In this document: one piece after another, positions 1 through 35,454 of the stretch
Numbering within the stretch: position 1 is the stretch's first letter
Layout: each line of letters starts with the position of its first letter
From: Lingula anatina
Lineage: Eukaryota; Brachiopoda; Lingulata; Lingulida; Lingulidae
Length of the DNA stretch: 64,000 bases
Direction: 5' to 3'
NCBI RefSeq assembly: GCF_001039355.2
Contig: NW_019775525.1
Coordinates: 903,922-967,921 of the forward strand
The notes under the pieces: generated by a model
Databases searched by the model: none
What the model saw: the letters and a program-made list of their open reading frames with translations, nothing else
Told to the model about the DNA's origin: nothing
Made by a program: the position numbers and the translations under genes

Positions 1-2111
1 AGCGCCGCCGCAATCTAGAGCGCGAGGAGCTAAAAATAGAGTACACGGCCAAAGCATAGACGTGCTTCCCGACACGGAAAAATACAAACACTGAAAACGT
101 GATGTATAGAATAAAAGACAACAGTCAATAGATTGTCAATAAAGGTTACTTTACCTTGATGACCCAGGTCCATATCCTGTCTAAAAATGCCAGTAAATCC
201 CTTGTTTTGAGATGAAAACAGTACAAAATCGAGCAGACATACTTAGTGTCACGGGCACACACGGCGTATCGAGGGCATTTCTGAATGATCAAAAATGAGC
301 GAGATTTCATTGGCCAAGAAGTAGGTTAAATTACTTTTTTACGTATTAGGGAATTATGGCGTTTTATTAATATTTCTATATCCTGTAAAATTATGTTTTG
401 CAAATAAAAACGTCACATGAGGATAATATTTAAAGAAATATATAATGTATGCCTTACGTCTACATTTTTAGCGAATCAGCAATGAGAAATAGATTCACTG
501 CGAAGCCAAAATGGAGGTAGCTGTTACAAAAAAATTACCCTGTTGTATTTATTTTACCTTATTTTGATAAGTTGATAATGAAATGGAACAAGCAATTTTC
601 TAGAGGTGAGTACACATTCATGATAATCTGCTGCATACCTGTTTGTATTTAAGAAGCAGTAATGAATAATGAAATACTTGAAAATAAACCATATTTTCAT
701 ATTTAACTGAGTGAAAGTGATACATGTATCATTTTGCTTGGATTTATATTGTAAAAATAGATTTGAATTAATTACTGGGAAAATGAAATTTATATATTTG
801 TCACACATACCTGAAATGCAACATTGGTGCTCTGTTTTATTTGATAGACAAGTGCCCTGTAGAGTTAAAATCAATCCTATTTTTTCCCTGCAAAATGATT
901 ACCAGGGAAAATTTGTCATCTCGACTCTACGTCCTGTTGTCTCTTTGATTGTCAATAACCTAAGGACCACATAAAAAGACTTTAGAATACCATACTAGCC
1001 TACCATATAGTCTACCACTTGAGGTCTATCTAAAAATGCCAGCTCAATGGCCTGGCGTCTTATTTGTAAAACCCAACCTGAGGGTTTAGCACAGGATGGT
1101 TTATTTCCTGATTTTATGTAGACATCTTGTAAGAAGTACGAACATAAAAATGGGACAGTGTAGCCTAGCCCAGCACAGGTGTCAAGCCTCTGGACATTCA
1201 TGAAAATTGTGCTTTTTGAAATAAACAAAATTGGGAATTTGATAAAGCCTGCCAGAACTTACCGTCTGGTTGATTTGATATAATTTGCTTATTGGTGTCA
1301 TTTGAGAGAGTATATTGGGTCCACATATTTCATTGATTATATACATGTATTAAAAGCTTAATCCATTAGACTTTGTTAAAATTATGTTTATTTTGTCTAT
1401 ATTGTAAGAGGATTCCTTGTTGTGTTGAAAGTGTTATATGTGGCTCTAAGGCAATGCCCCCCCCACTCTTGATAAAAAATAATCTGTTTGCTGTCTTGAA
1501 AATGATACTGCAAAATGTATTTAAAAACACAGGAAGGTTAATTTAAGGTACTGCATATGAGAAAACCCTTCTTCCAGGGCGAAATAAGCTGACATGATAT
1601 TTTAAACTTGTAATGATTAGAATTTTGTAATAAAATTTGTAGATGTGGTCAATGAAATTTTTTTTCGTTATTATTTTGATCTTCAGGAATGATAAATATA
1701 GTAGCCAATTATAAGAAATATTAAGCTAAAAATTTGCCAAATCATTTGTATGACCTTGTTCTCATATCAAGGGACATTTTTTTGTACCTGTGCTACCTGG
1801 CCCTTGTTTCACAAAAAAATCTAAAGCTTTTTTTTCTAGCTCAAATCTTCTGAAGCTGTCATTATATAATAGACTGTGCTTTGGGTATATACGTATTGTG
1901 ATTTTGAAAAAAAAAATTTTCACTATGGTAGACAAGCATGGCATTTTCAAGTTGTTTTCAATGTGGCCTTTCAAGTTGATAGCCAAGAATGTTTTAACAT
2001 TAAATCTTAATACTGTGTGTCAATTTTTTTTTTCCAAAATAGCTTTATATTAATAATGTGCTATTGATTTGGAAATGGAATTTCATTTAACTTCTAGGAT
2101 AATTTGTTCAG

Positions 2112-2158
2112 CGAACATCTCCAAGAAAAAACAGTACCATCTTTATCAGATAAAAGAG
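2112..2158 (+). other. PIK3CA: Candidate 5' UTR exon of PIK3CA
   Basis: A 47-base segment preceded by TTTGTTCAG and followed by the donor GTAAGA. It has no recognisable coding content, which would suit a non-coding leader exon spliced to the acceptor at 3643. The call rests only on splice-site appearance and position, so it may be chance. Confidence 0.2.
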
Positions 2159-2199
2159 GTAAGATTATAACTGACAAGTGTTCACATGCATGCACACTT

Positions 2200-2231
<32 letters not shown>

Positions 2232-3054
2232 TGTCTCATGAGCATAAGTTAATATAAGTACTGCAAATTAAAAAAAAAAAATGAATCATATGAGATTCTG
2301 TAGCACTGACCATTGAAAAGTCTGTCCTCCAAGTTGAAAAGCCAACACTTTTAATAGTTATTTTAGATAAAAAATTGTTTTCAGTTTGGGAGATGGCCCC
2401 CTTTGAGCTTATGGCAAATTATGAACAAGGGATCTACGTGCAATTTCCTGTTTATAACATATTTTTCTGTTGATTGAAGTATTTTTATAGATGCTAATAG
2501 GCAAGGGTTATTATCAAGTTAAAATTATGCATTTGGTGAAAAATATTTAATAAGTGATTTGGCTGAAAGGTAGTCTTAGTGCAAAAGAATCCCCATAAGG
2601 GCCCAACAGAATTGGTCTCTATTTCACAAAATGGCTTTGGTTGTATTTTCCGGAAAAGACGATAAGGTTAGATTATTGTCTTTTTTTAATATTTGAATCT
2701 GTAAATCTTGAAAACAAATTAGATGTTGTCATGAGTGATTTTCCTTGAATATTGTAAACAGGTTTCGTAATTTATTAGCACCTTGCTTGCTAATGTTCTC
2801 TAACTGCTGATTATAAAACACCTGCGGTAAAAGTTCAACAGGATGAAGTCTTAAATTCTGTTTCCATGGCAACATGTATCAGATTAAGCTTCTCTATAGA
2901 ACTTGATTCTGCCAGTCTCTTTTCAACACAGTAAAGAAGGGACGCCTGTTGACTTGGGATATATGACAGTAATGCCATTTGCCTATAATGTCAGGTAAAA
3001 TATACCTCGCCCTGAGAGTCAGAGTTACATGGGTCATTCTCCTCCATTTTGTAT

Positions 3055-3535
3055 TATGTAGGAAAGTCTCAGGTTTGATACTGAAACTCAGGGTATCAGT
3101 CAGTAGACTACTTGTATTATGTAGGAGAGCCCCGGGTTTGATACTGAAACTCAGGGTATCAGTCAGTAGACTGCTTGTATTGTGTAGGAGAGTCTCAGGT
3201 TTGATACTAAAACTCAGGGTATCAGTCAGTAGACTACTTGTATTATGTAGGAGAGTCCTGGGTTTGATACTGAAACTCAGGGTATTAGTCAGTGGACTGC
3301 TTGTATTATGTAGGAGAGTCTCAGGTTTGATACTGAAACTCAGGGTATTAGTCAGTGGACTGCTTATATTGTGTAGGAGAGTCCTGGGTTTGATACTGAA
3401 ACTCAGGGTATCAGTCAGTAGACTACTTGTATTATGTAGGAGAGTCCTGGGTTTGATACTGAAACTCAGGGTATCAGTCAGTAGACTACTTGTATTATGT
3501 AGGAGAGTCCTGGGTTTGATACTGAAACTCAGTAT
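3055..3535. repeat. 63-bp minisatellite, about 8 copies
   Basis: The motif TTGATACTGAAACTCAGGG recurs exactly every 63 bases (3075, 3138, 3201, 3264, 3327, 3390, 3453, 3516). Because 63 is a multiple of three and the unit lacks stops in one frame on each strand, long open frames arise on both strands with a 21-residue period. It lies about 150 bases upstream of the first coding exon, in the presumed 5' intron. Probably non-coding. Confidence 0.85.
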
Positions 3536-3686
3536 CAAAATTTACAACATATTATGATCAAATATGAGGAATCAGCAGATCAGTTAGTCTGTAGATCATC
3601 TGTTCTGAATGTGTTCAAACAGTTTTCTTCTGTTTCTCCCCAGGTACAACTGTGGTCCAGGCTTGACCAACCCCCTATACTCCATC

Positions 3687-27015
<23,329 letters not shown>

Positions 27016-30000
27016 TTTGCTTGCCTATACATCGTCATTGTGTTAAAATTTGTGAAGTTGTTGGTGCCTAGATGACATGCATGCTGGTTTCTATGTCTTG
27101 AACCATCAGACGTTGCTGTTAAATCTTAAAAAGTGTCATGTGCTTACAAACTCTTTTTTTGTGCAGAATTATAAGCAAGTTCTGGTGTACAAGAACCAGC
27201 TGTTATTTAAAACAGGGTTTCATTATCCTTCCATGTACTTATGGCAGTTACTTTACACAAAAGTCTGATCTAGGTTTGTATGTATGATGGGAAAGGGACT
27301 GGCTTCCTCTTAGATGAAACAAGAGAAGCAAATTTTCATCATGTTTTATTGAGTCTTGAATTATAATTGTAGACATCAAGGTATGGAATGTACTTTCAGC
27401 AGAATCTGAGCAGGATAAAAAGTTCTCCTGCAAGTTGGCTTGATTTTTCCCATGCAGAGTTGTAATTTATATGTTGACAGTAAGAATGATAAACAATAAG
27501 ACCTCAGCACTGTCATTGTAAATGTGGACGTGGGTATTTGAATTGATGAAAAGTGCACCATTATCAGTGGGTTGAGCTAATCATGTTTTCAAATTCATTA
27601 AATACCTTTATTTTTATTTACTTTTTTTTTTTTTTGCTCATTCACATGTCAGATTATTACAGCATTAACATGTTTGATAAAAGTAAAGTGATATTGTGGT
27701 GAATGTATAAAATTATTTATTGATTTATTAAGACCTGATATAGCAAAAAGGTCTGATGGAGATGTACTAGGTTGAAACTGTATATTTGAAAACAAACAAA
27801 CATGGGAGAGTGCATTATTTATAGACCTTTTCCGTTGAGGTAGCCCATAAAAGGAAATCATCAGATTAAAGAATATGTATTTAACCAATTGTTATATTGA
27901 CTGAGGCAATATTAGTGTACTGATGTATGAAAACTACAACATGCAGGCTCATAATCAGGGGAGGTTCAAGGGTTCGAACGAACCACCCTTTTTGCTGGAA
28001 AAGCTCCACTCTGGGTAAAATTTGATTAAGGTTCATGAAGATTTTATGAGAAAAGGTTCACTTTTTCAAAAAAAAGACCCCCCTTTGAAATTGCTGGCTA
28101 CTGACCTGATATGCTTAAGATATTAAAAAAAAGAAAAAATAAGAGTAACAGCAAGGGGCTCCCAGAAATTGTGGAAAACCCTAGGTCCAAAAGGGGAAGA
28201 ATGTACGTTGAGACCCACAGAAGCAAAAAGAAAAAAAAAAAAAGAATGCCTCAAATTTCACCAGTTAATGTTACATTAGATAGCTCTTCAGTGCCTGGAT
28301 CTACCAAGGTATTGTAGCTGAGAATGGGTGTTGTTGTTGGGGATATTGTTATTTTGATGATCCTGTTACTTGTTTATTAGAGTGTCCATAAGTTTTTTTT
28401 TTTAACATATAACTTAAAACAAGAAGATGTATTTATCTGTCCATGTGCAGCTTAAAAAGCTTTAAAATTGCATTATTGGTGGAATTTTGTTGAAGTTTTA
28501 TTGTAATAACTGTTATTATAATTATTGTAGAAAATATTTGGCCGTAAAATGCACTAGATGCTGTTAGCTCATTTATTTATGCTTCATTTATTTTCAAGAG
28601 CAGCTATAAAGATTTCATTAATCTTTTTCGGGTTTCCATGGCAGTTTTGTACTGTACTCTTTATTTTGTAAAATAAATATTCGTGCAATTTTGGATTTTG
28701 AGTCACAAAATTTTGGTGAATTGTTGTCATGCATTTAGTTGATTATTTCTGTATTTTGTTAAAGATGTTTTTTTATGGCTTATTGAAAGAGAATCAGTTT
28801 TCGATATTGTATTTGTGATCAGAGAAGACATGTTACAAATTTTGTGAATTTTCATAATAATCTTAGAACATGTGTTGAAGATGATTTCTTGTGTGGATTA
28901 TCGGCATTTCTGAGCTAAAAATGACAAAAAGCTTTAACTTATGGTCTTTCCACGTCATGCATTTTATCTTGGTGTTCCAACTTGAACGTTCTGTGACTGC
29001 TTAGTATAGCTTGGCATTTTTGTAAGCAAATCTTTAAATGGGTCCCTCATCCTCCAGGATAACAGATAGATTTTCTGCCAAAAAAGCAGCAAACTTCTTC
29101 AAGCAATTAAGTCCCCTGTGGTGTGATACAATGTTGAGATGCCATGCTTATTGTGAAAAGGCCTTTAAATTATTGTATTTAAGGAAATGCATACTTTTGC
29201 ATCGTTGTCTTCCTTTTTGTTGTGCATAGATTTCAAAGACACCACAACTGTTTGTAAACCTTCCTCTTGTTATATTTGTTATTTTGTATTAAGTTTGTTT
29301 ATTGGTATTGCATTGGCCAAAAGTATTTTTAACAAATTTTTCATTACATTTCTGAACAAAATCACAGTGGATGCTCAAAAGCCTGTTGCATATTTTGCCC
29401 AAATTGTTTCTGGGTGTCTGTATATTTGCCATTGTTACTGTCTAGTTATTTTAGTCATTAGTTGTAAGTAGTATGATCAACAAATCAAATATCTTTTTTT
29501 TTTTTCTTATTTATCTTGCTATACTTAATAGCAGTATAGTACCTGAAAGCAAAGAGACAATAGCAAACACATGTAAAGAATACTCTTATCTGTGTAAAAA
29601 TGACATTGTGCTGGAAATAAACTGTGGAACGAAGTTACCAAGTCTGATCAGGTCATTAAATATATCTTTTTCTTACTTTTTATGGACAGACACAGTGTCT
29701 GGACATGTAGCCATCACCTGTGTCTGTTGCCCCGTTATCATGCACTTCCCTCGTAAACATGATAAGGAAAAAAAGTATATTATTAAACTAACAGAATTGA
29801 TTAATGGGACTTGAATACAGCTTCAGTTTGCTTACCAGCCTGCTTGTTAGATTATCATTCTTGAAAGTTATGCAGTTGTTCGTGAAATTTTAATTTTTCA
29901 AGTATAGGCATTTTCAGGATGTGGACTTCCATATGCATGGGACTGAATACCTTTGCTAGCTATGTTTCCATGTTACCTATAGTACTTATTACAATATTGG

Positions 30001-30699
30001 TAGTGACTTTACTGTTTAGCATTATGTAAAATTGATCAATAGTCAATGCTATGGTACAAAAAGACCTTTAAACAATTTATTTCACAAATATATAAATATT
30101 TACATTTCTGTACAAGAATAAAAAAAGAGTGCCTTTTTTTCCGTAATTCTCGCAAAAAATACTAATCATAATACCACAGCTATACAAAAATTTTAAAAAC
30201 CCTTCTGTTCATAACTTTGTTTTTCAAGACTAAATTATTTTCACGTTTTCTTTGAAAATAATGAGGGTAAATTTTTCCAGAGTTCATTGCAATTGTTTAC
30301 TCTGAAAGTAAAAGGTCAGTTTCCAAAATACATTTTTTATGCATTTTTGTACAATATTAACATGACCGTTTTCTTTTCTTTCCTGTTATTCTCCTTATAA
30401 AGTTCACATGCCATGCAAATCAGAAAACCAAGGCCTCTTATTCCAAAGATGTTTTTGCATCTACATCTATAAACTGCTGGTCCCAGAGTTCAAAATAAGA
30501 ATTTTAAAAAATTCAGTTTTGTTCTATGTCAACAATATTTTTTGCCCAGAGTAATGAAAGAAAGACGGAAAATGAGAAAAGGTCCACATTTCCACTGAAA
30601 GATGACTAAGACTCCTCATGCTGAAGCAATCCAGTTTCTTTGTGTGTAAACAGTCTTCAGTTCTTCAATGGCAATGTAAAGAAACCACTGTCATTGTCT
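27016..30699. other. Convergent 3' region of PIK3CA and LRRC23, second allele
   Basis: Allelic to 19184-22870. Candidate PIK3CA poly(A) signal at 28672-28677; family F6 repeat at 27952-28098. No coding exon seen. Confidence 0.5.
27952..28098. mobile_element. Dispersed repeat, family F6, second allele
   Basis: Allelic copy of 20131-20275 with the same ends. Confidence 0.55.
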
Positions 30700-30744
30700 T
30701 CACGCATCATCTGGTTCATCCTCAATCATCTCTGCATCACCAAC
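30700..30744 (-). CDS. LRRC23: LRRC23 terminal coding exon 8, second allele
   Basis: Identical 15 codons to 22871-22915, preceded by TTTTACCAG on the minus strand. In the deduplicated gene this is the copy contiguous with the rest of LRRC23. Confidence 0.72.
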   Translation of the reverse strand, partial: VGDAEMIEDEPDDA

Positions 30745-33695
30745 CTGGTAAAATAATTGTGACAATAATAATTATTAACATAATTACTTATATGGCACAC
30801 CCCGTAAACTCTCAATGCTCCATACAAAAACTTTTTTTAAATTTGCAAAATACACTTAAAAAATGTACAATGTAATGATGAAAATTTTCAAGAACCATCA
30901 ACATAACATTACATGGTGAAGTAAATAATTCTAAATACTTGTTGATTATGTTCAAAAATACAAGTTTTCAAAAAGAGATATAGAACAGTTTCATCTTTTT
31001 CAGCTTCCAATATCAGAACCTTTCATTATGAATCCATACTGGTGTTAGTAACAGTTTTAATTAAAAAAAAAACATTTAACTCAACACTTGGAGCAATTTG
31101 CTAAAACCAGGCAGAGAATTAAAACAATTGCATGGTGTAGTCTATTCAGTTTCTTCAATCAACAGCTAGATATCAGAACTCTCCTTTTATTTGTAGGAAC
31201 TAAGACCTAATAGCCAATAAAATATTGAAGGCAATACTCTCATATAGCTACAGATTGAAACAACTGCACAGACATTATTCAGGCAAATCGAAACTTACAT
31301 AAGTTACACATGGTGCAATTAGAAATAAAATATCCTTGTTTTGATAAATAATGAGTGCCCACAAACAATATATCCAGCCAGATGGTTCCAGGATTTTTAG
31401 GAGAGAGGAGGAGGCCAAATAAAGATAATTGTACTGCATTGCTCTGTAGAACTCAGGGTTTTGTATAACTAATTTTCATTTTCTTTTTTTTTTTTCTTTC
31501 TGGTGGGGGGTGGGTGGGGGGGTGGGGGAGGGGGGGGAAAGGAGGGTGATAACAAATTTTTTTAAGGGGTCTGCCTGGAGTCAGAGATTAACGATCTGGA
31601 ACCACCTGTGGATGTCAATTTAAATCCTCAAAATGAATATACTTAACCTGATAGCTTGTGCTTGCACAGTGACAGTAGTGTTATCTATTCCCCATCAGCT
31701 TTAGTATCCTGTGTGCGGAAGAGTTAGGAAGCGTGCAGTCAGTGATACAGTAGTGCATAAACATGACAATACAACATCGATTTTACCCCGAGTCTCACAG
31801 CTTTCAGTCAGTAAGATTTTGCAATCTTCTTTACAAAATGACAACACATCATTGACTATACATTGAGTGATACTATACTGCTTACGCCAGGCAATCCAAC
31901 ACTGGATGTGCCCCGAGTCTTGCAGGTTGTATCATGCTTTGACCCTATCAATTTCAATACTTGAAAGTGAGTCTAAATACAAAGCTGTGAATCTCAGGGT
32001 AGAACAAACATGGTGCAGCAAACAATATACTGAGGCCTGTGTGATAAAAGAGAGCACTATTCTCAATTTCTCTCTCTCTTTTATTATTTTTTTAAATTAA
32101 TTAATTAATCTTTTTAAGCAAATCTACTTTTTCACAAATATTTAAGTTTCTTTTGCCTGGGAGTTGTCTCCCCCCAAATCTTTACTATCTATATAATCTG
32201 GGGAAGTTTGTGATTAGAGTGCCAAATGAATAATTATTTTATTATGCAGATTTTGCTCATTGGTTGAAACTTTCATCTTTTTAAACCAAAACAACTCCAT
32301 CAACCTGGCCTCAGTGATATGTGCAAGATACTGTTGTTCAATAATGTTACAACATACAGATTTTTCAAAAATAATATTTTTGCAGATCCTAGACATATTT
32401 CCGTAAAAAAATCCCAAACACGATAATAGCTACTCCAAAATAACCGTATATGGTTAAGTAAGGATTCAAAAGAACCTTAAAATTCAAAATAGAGTTGAAA
32501 CATTATTGCTACAGCATGACAATTTTGTATGTGAAGCATTTGATCAACATTAGCGTGACATGTATCTGGATTTTTGCTTCCAAACACTGGACAAAGTTTT
32601 TAAAAGTCTATGTGAGTCTTTAACTGCACTGCTGCTAAAGGCTTCTCAGACAATTTCATCCTGTGCTATGAAAACAAAATTCAGACACAGTGAATATTTT
32701 ATATGGAATAAATTGCTCCAGATTATAAATGTGCTTTGGCTGTAACAGTGAGTTAGTCACCTGGTAATCCAGATGGTTGCTTAGCAACCAGGTGGAGGAT
32801 TTCTTTTTATATACAAAAAATACAGTAACTTAGCAACCACATGTATTTGCAAAGTTTATGAGTAGTCATCAAGTTAAAACATGATTTTACATACAATGAG
32901 AAAGCTTGGAACTTGCATTCTCTGCATTTGTTATAGTGAAGTAAATAGTACATGGCTTCACTGTTAATGTACAAAAACTTTGAGATAAGCAATAAAAGAT
33001 CAATCAATTTAAACAGCATGAAACATTCAGTTTTAAAATGTGGATAGGAATATTTCATGCATATAATAAAGGAAGGAAACAACTAGCTACTTAATTTAGT
33101 GCAAATTTGTATCAGAGGTTGTAAAAGAGAATGCAATTTCCAAGTAGATAATTGGTCATTATGATATCAACACATAAATGTTACACTGAAGAAAAGATAA
33201 TAAATATTAGAATATTAAATATTAGAAAACTTTTGTCGAAAGTTCCAATTTAGTGTCTATAGCCTGGGTGTAGGTGTGAAGAATGTGTTAGCTGCGACAG
33301 CATCGGCACAATTACCACAATCAATATGATAACACCACACTTTGTTGGACCAGCAGTTGCTGTACTCGGTCTCAGAGAGCTTTTTGTTAGCAAAACAGAA
33401 TTCAAAAGGTATCCTTAAGAATGACATGATTGCTCAGCAATTTTAAATTGGCCATTAATTATTTTTTTTTTTAACTCTTACATCAGCTGCAAGTTCCTCT
33501 TGTCGCCGTTGTTCTGCCAATTGCTGTGCCTCCTCTCTGTCATCCTCATTGTATTCTTCCTTATCTAGACGCTCCAGTCGTCTTAAGTGAACTAGGACCT
33601 CTATCCTACACTGTTCATCATCTTCGCATGGGTTTTCTGTATAGAGACAAATTTTAAAGTTGAAGTTAGAAATGATATCTAATAAGTTATTGGCT

Positions 33696-33732
<37 letters not shown>

Positions 33733-33771
33733 GTGTGAGTGTGTGTGTGTGTATGCAAGCACTAGCATGTG

Positions 33772-33863
<92 letters not shown>

Positions 33864-35376
33864 NAATTATTTTATTATGCAGATTTTGCTCATTGGTTGA
33901 AACTTTCATCTTTTTAAACCAAAACAACTCCATCAACCTGGCCTCAGTGATATGTGCAAGATACTGTTGTTCAATAATGTTACAACATACAGATTTTTCA
34001 AAAATAATATTTTTGCAGATCCTAGACATATTTCCGTAAAAAAATCCCAAACACGATAATAGCTACTCCAAAATAACTGTATATGGTTAAGTAAGGATTC
34101 AAAAGAACCTTAAAATTCAAAATAGAGTTGAAACATTATTGCTACAGCATGACATTTTTGTATGTGAAGCATTTGATCAACATTAGCGTGACATGTATCT
34201 GGATTTTTGCTTCCAAACACTGGACAAAGTTTTTAAAAGTCTATGTGAGTCTTTAACTGCACTGCTGCTAAAGGCTTCTCAGACAATTTCATCCTGTGCT
34301 ATGAAAACAAAATTCAGACACAGTGAATATTTTATATGGAATAAATTGCTCCAGATTATAAATGTGCTTTGGCTGTAACAGTGAGTTAGTCACCTGGTAA
34401 TCCAGATGGTTGCTTAGCAACCAGGTGGAGGATTTCTTTTTATATACAAAAAATACAGTAACTTAGCAACCACATGTATTTGCAAAAGTTCATGAGTAGT
34501 CATCAAGTTAAACATGATTTTACATACAATGAGAGAGCTTGGAACTTGCATTCTCTGCATTTGTAATAATGAAGTAAATAGTACATAACTACTGTAAATG
34601 TCCAAAAATTTGAAATTAGCAACATAAGATCAATCAATTTAAACAGCATGAAATATTCAGTTTTAAAATGTGGATAGGAATATTTCATCCATATTATAAA
34701 GGAAGGAAACAACTAGCTACTCTAGTACTTAAGTGCAAATTTGTATCAGAGGTTGTAAAAGAGAATGCAATTTCCAAGTAGATAATTGGTCATTATGATA
34801 TCAACACATAAATGTTACACTGAAGAAAAGATAATAAATATTAGAATATTAAATATTAGAAAACTTTTGTCGTAAGTTCCAATTTAGTGTTTATAGTCTG
34901 GGTGTAGATGTGAAGAATGTGTTAGCTGCGACAGCATCGGCACAATTACCACAATCAATATGATAACACCACACTTTGTTAGACCAGCAGTTGCTGTACT
35001 CAGTCTCAAAGAGATTTTTGGTAGCAAAATAGAATTCAAAAGGTATCCTTAAGAGTGCAATAATGTCAGAATTGCTCAGCAATTTTAATTTGGCCATTAA
35101 ATTTTTTTTAAATCTTACATCAGCTGCAAGTTCCTCTTGTCGCCGTTGTTCTGCCAATTGCTGTGCCTCCTCTCTGTCATCCTCATTGTATTCTTCCTTA
35201 TCTAGACGCTCCAGCCGTCTTAAGTGAACTAGGACCTCTATCCTACACTGTTCATCATCTTCACATGGGTTCTCTGTATAGAGACAAGTTTTAAAGTTGA
35301 AGTTAGAAATGATATCTAATATCAAGTTATTGGCTACGTGTGTGTGTGTGTGTTTATGCAAGCACACACATGTGTA

Positions 35377-35454
<78 letters not shown>

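Larger units (their letters stand above)
1..3643. other. Upstream region of PIK3CA (promoter, 5' UTR and introns), no coding exon seen
   Basis: No coding exon with recognisable homology was found. The first 60 bases are richer in G and C than the rest and could be the edge of a promoter or first exon. The stretch holds a CT-rich tract near 2200-2230, a candidate non-coding exon at 2112-2158 and the 63-bp minisatellite at about 3055-3535. The short open frames look like chance frames in AT-rich DNA. Confidence 0.5.
32232..33863. other. Allelic block C, first copy
   Basis: From AATTATTTTATTATGCAG through LRRC23 exon 7 to a GA microsatellite that runs into the N at 33864. Repeated at 33865-35449. 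Confidence 0.85.
33865..35449. other. Allelic block C, second copy
   Basis: Repeats 32232-33863 and then continues past the GA tract into LRRC23 exon 6. Confidence 0.85.

Noticed and set aside
2894-3557. Repeat protein with 21-residue units (either strand)
   Set aside because: Arises from a 63-bp minisatellite open on both strands; no homology, splice context or start signal supports it.
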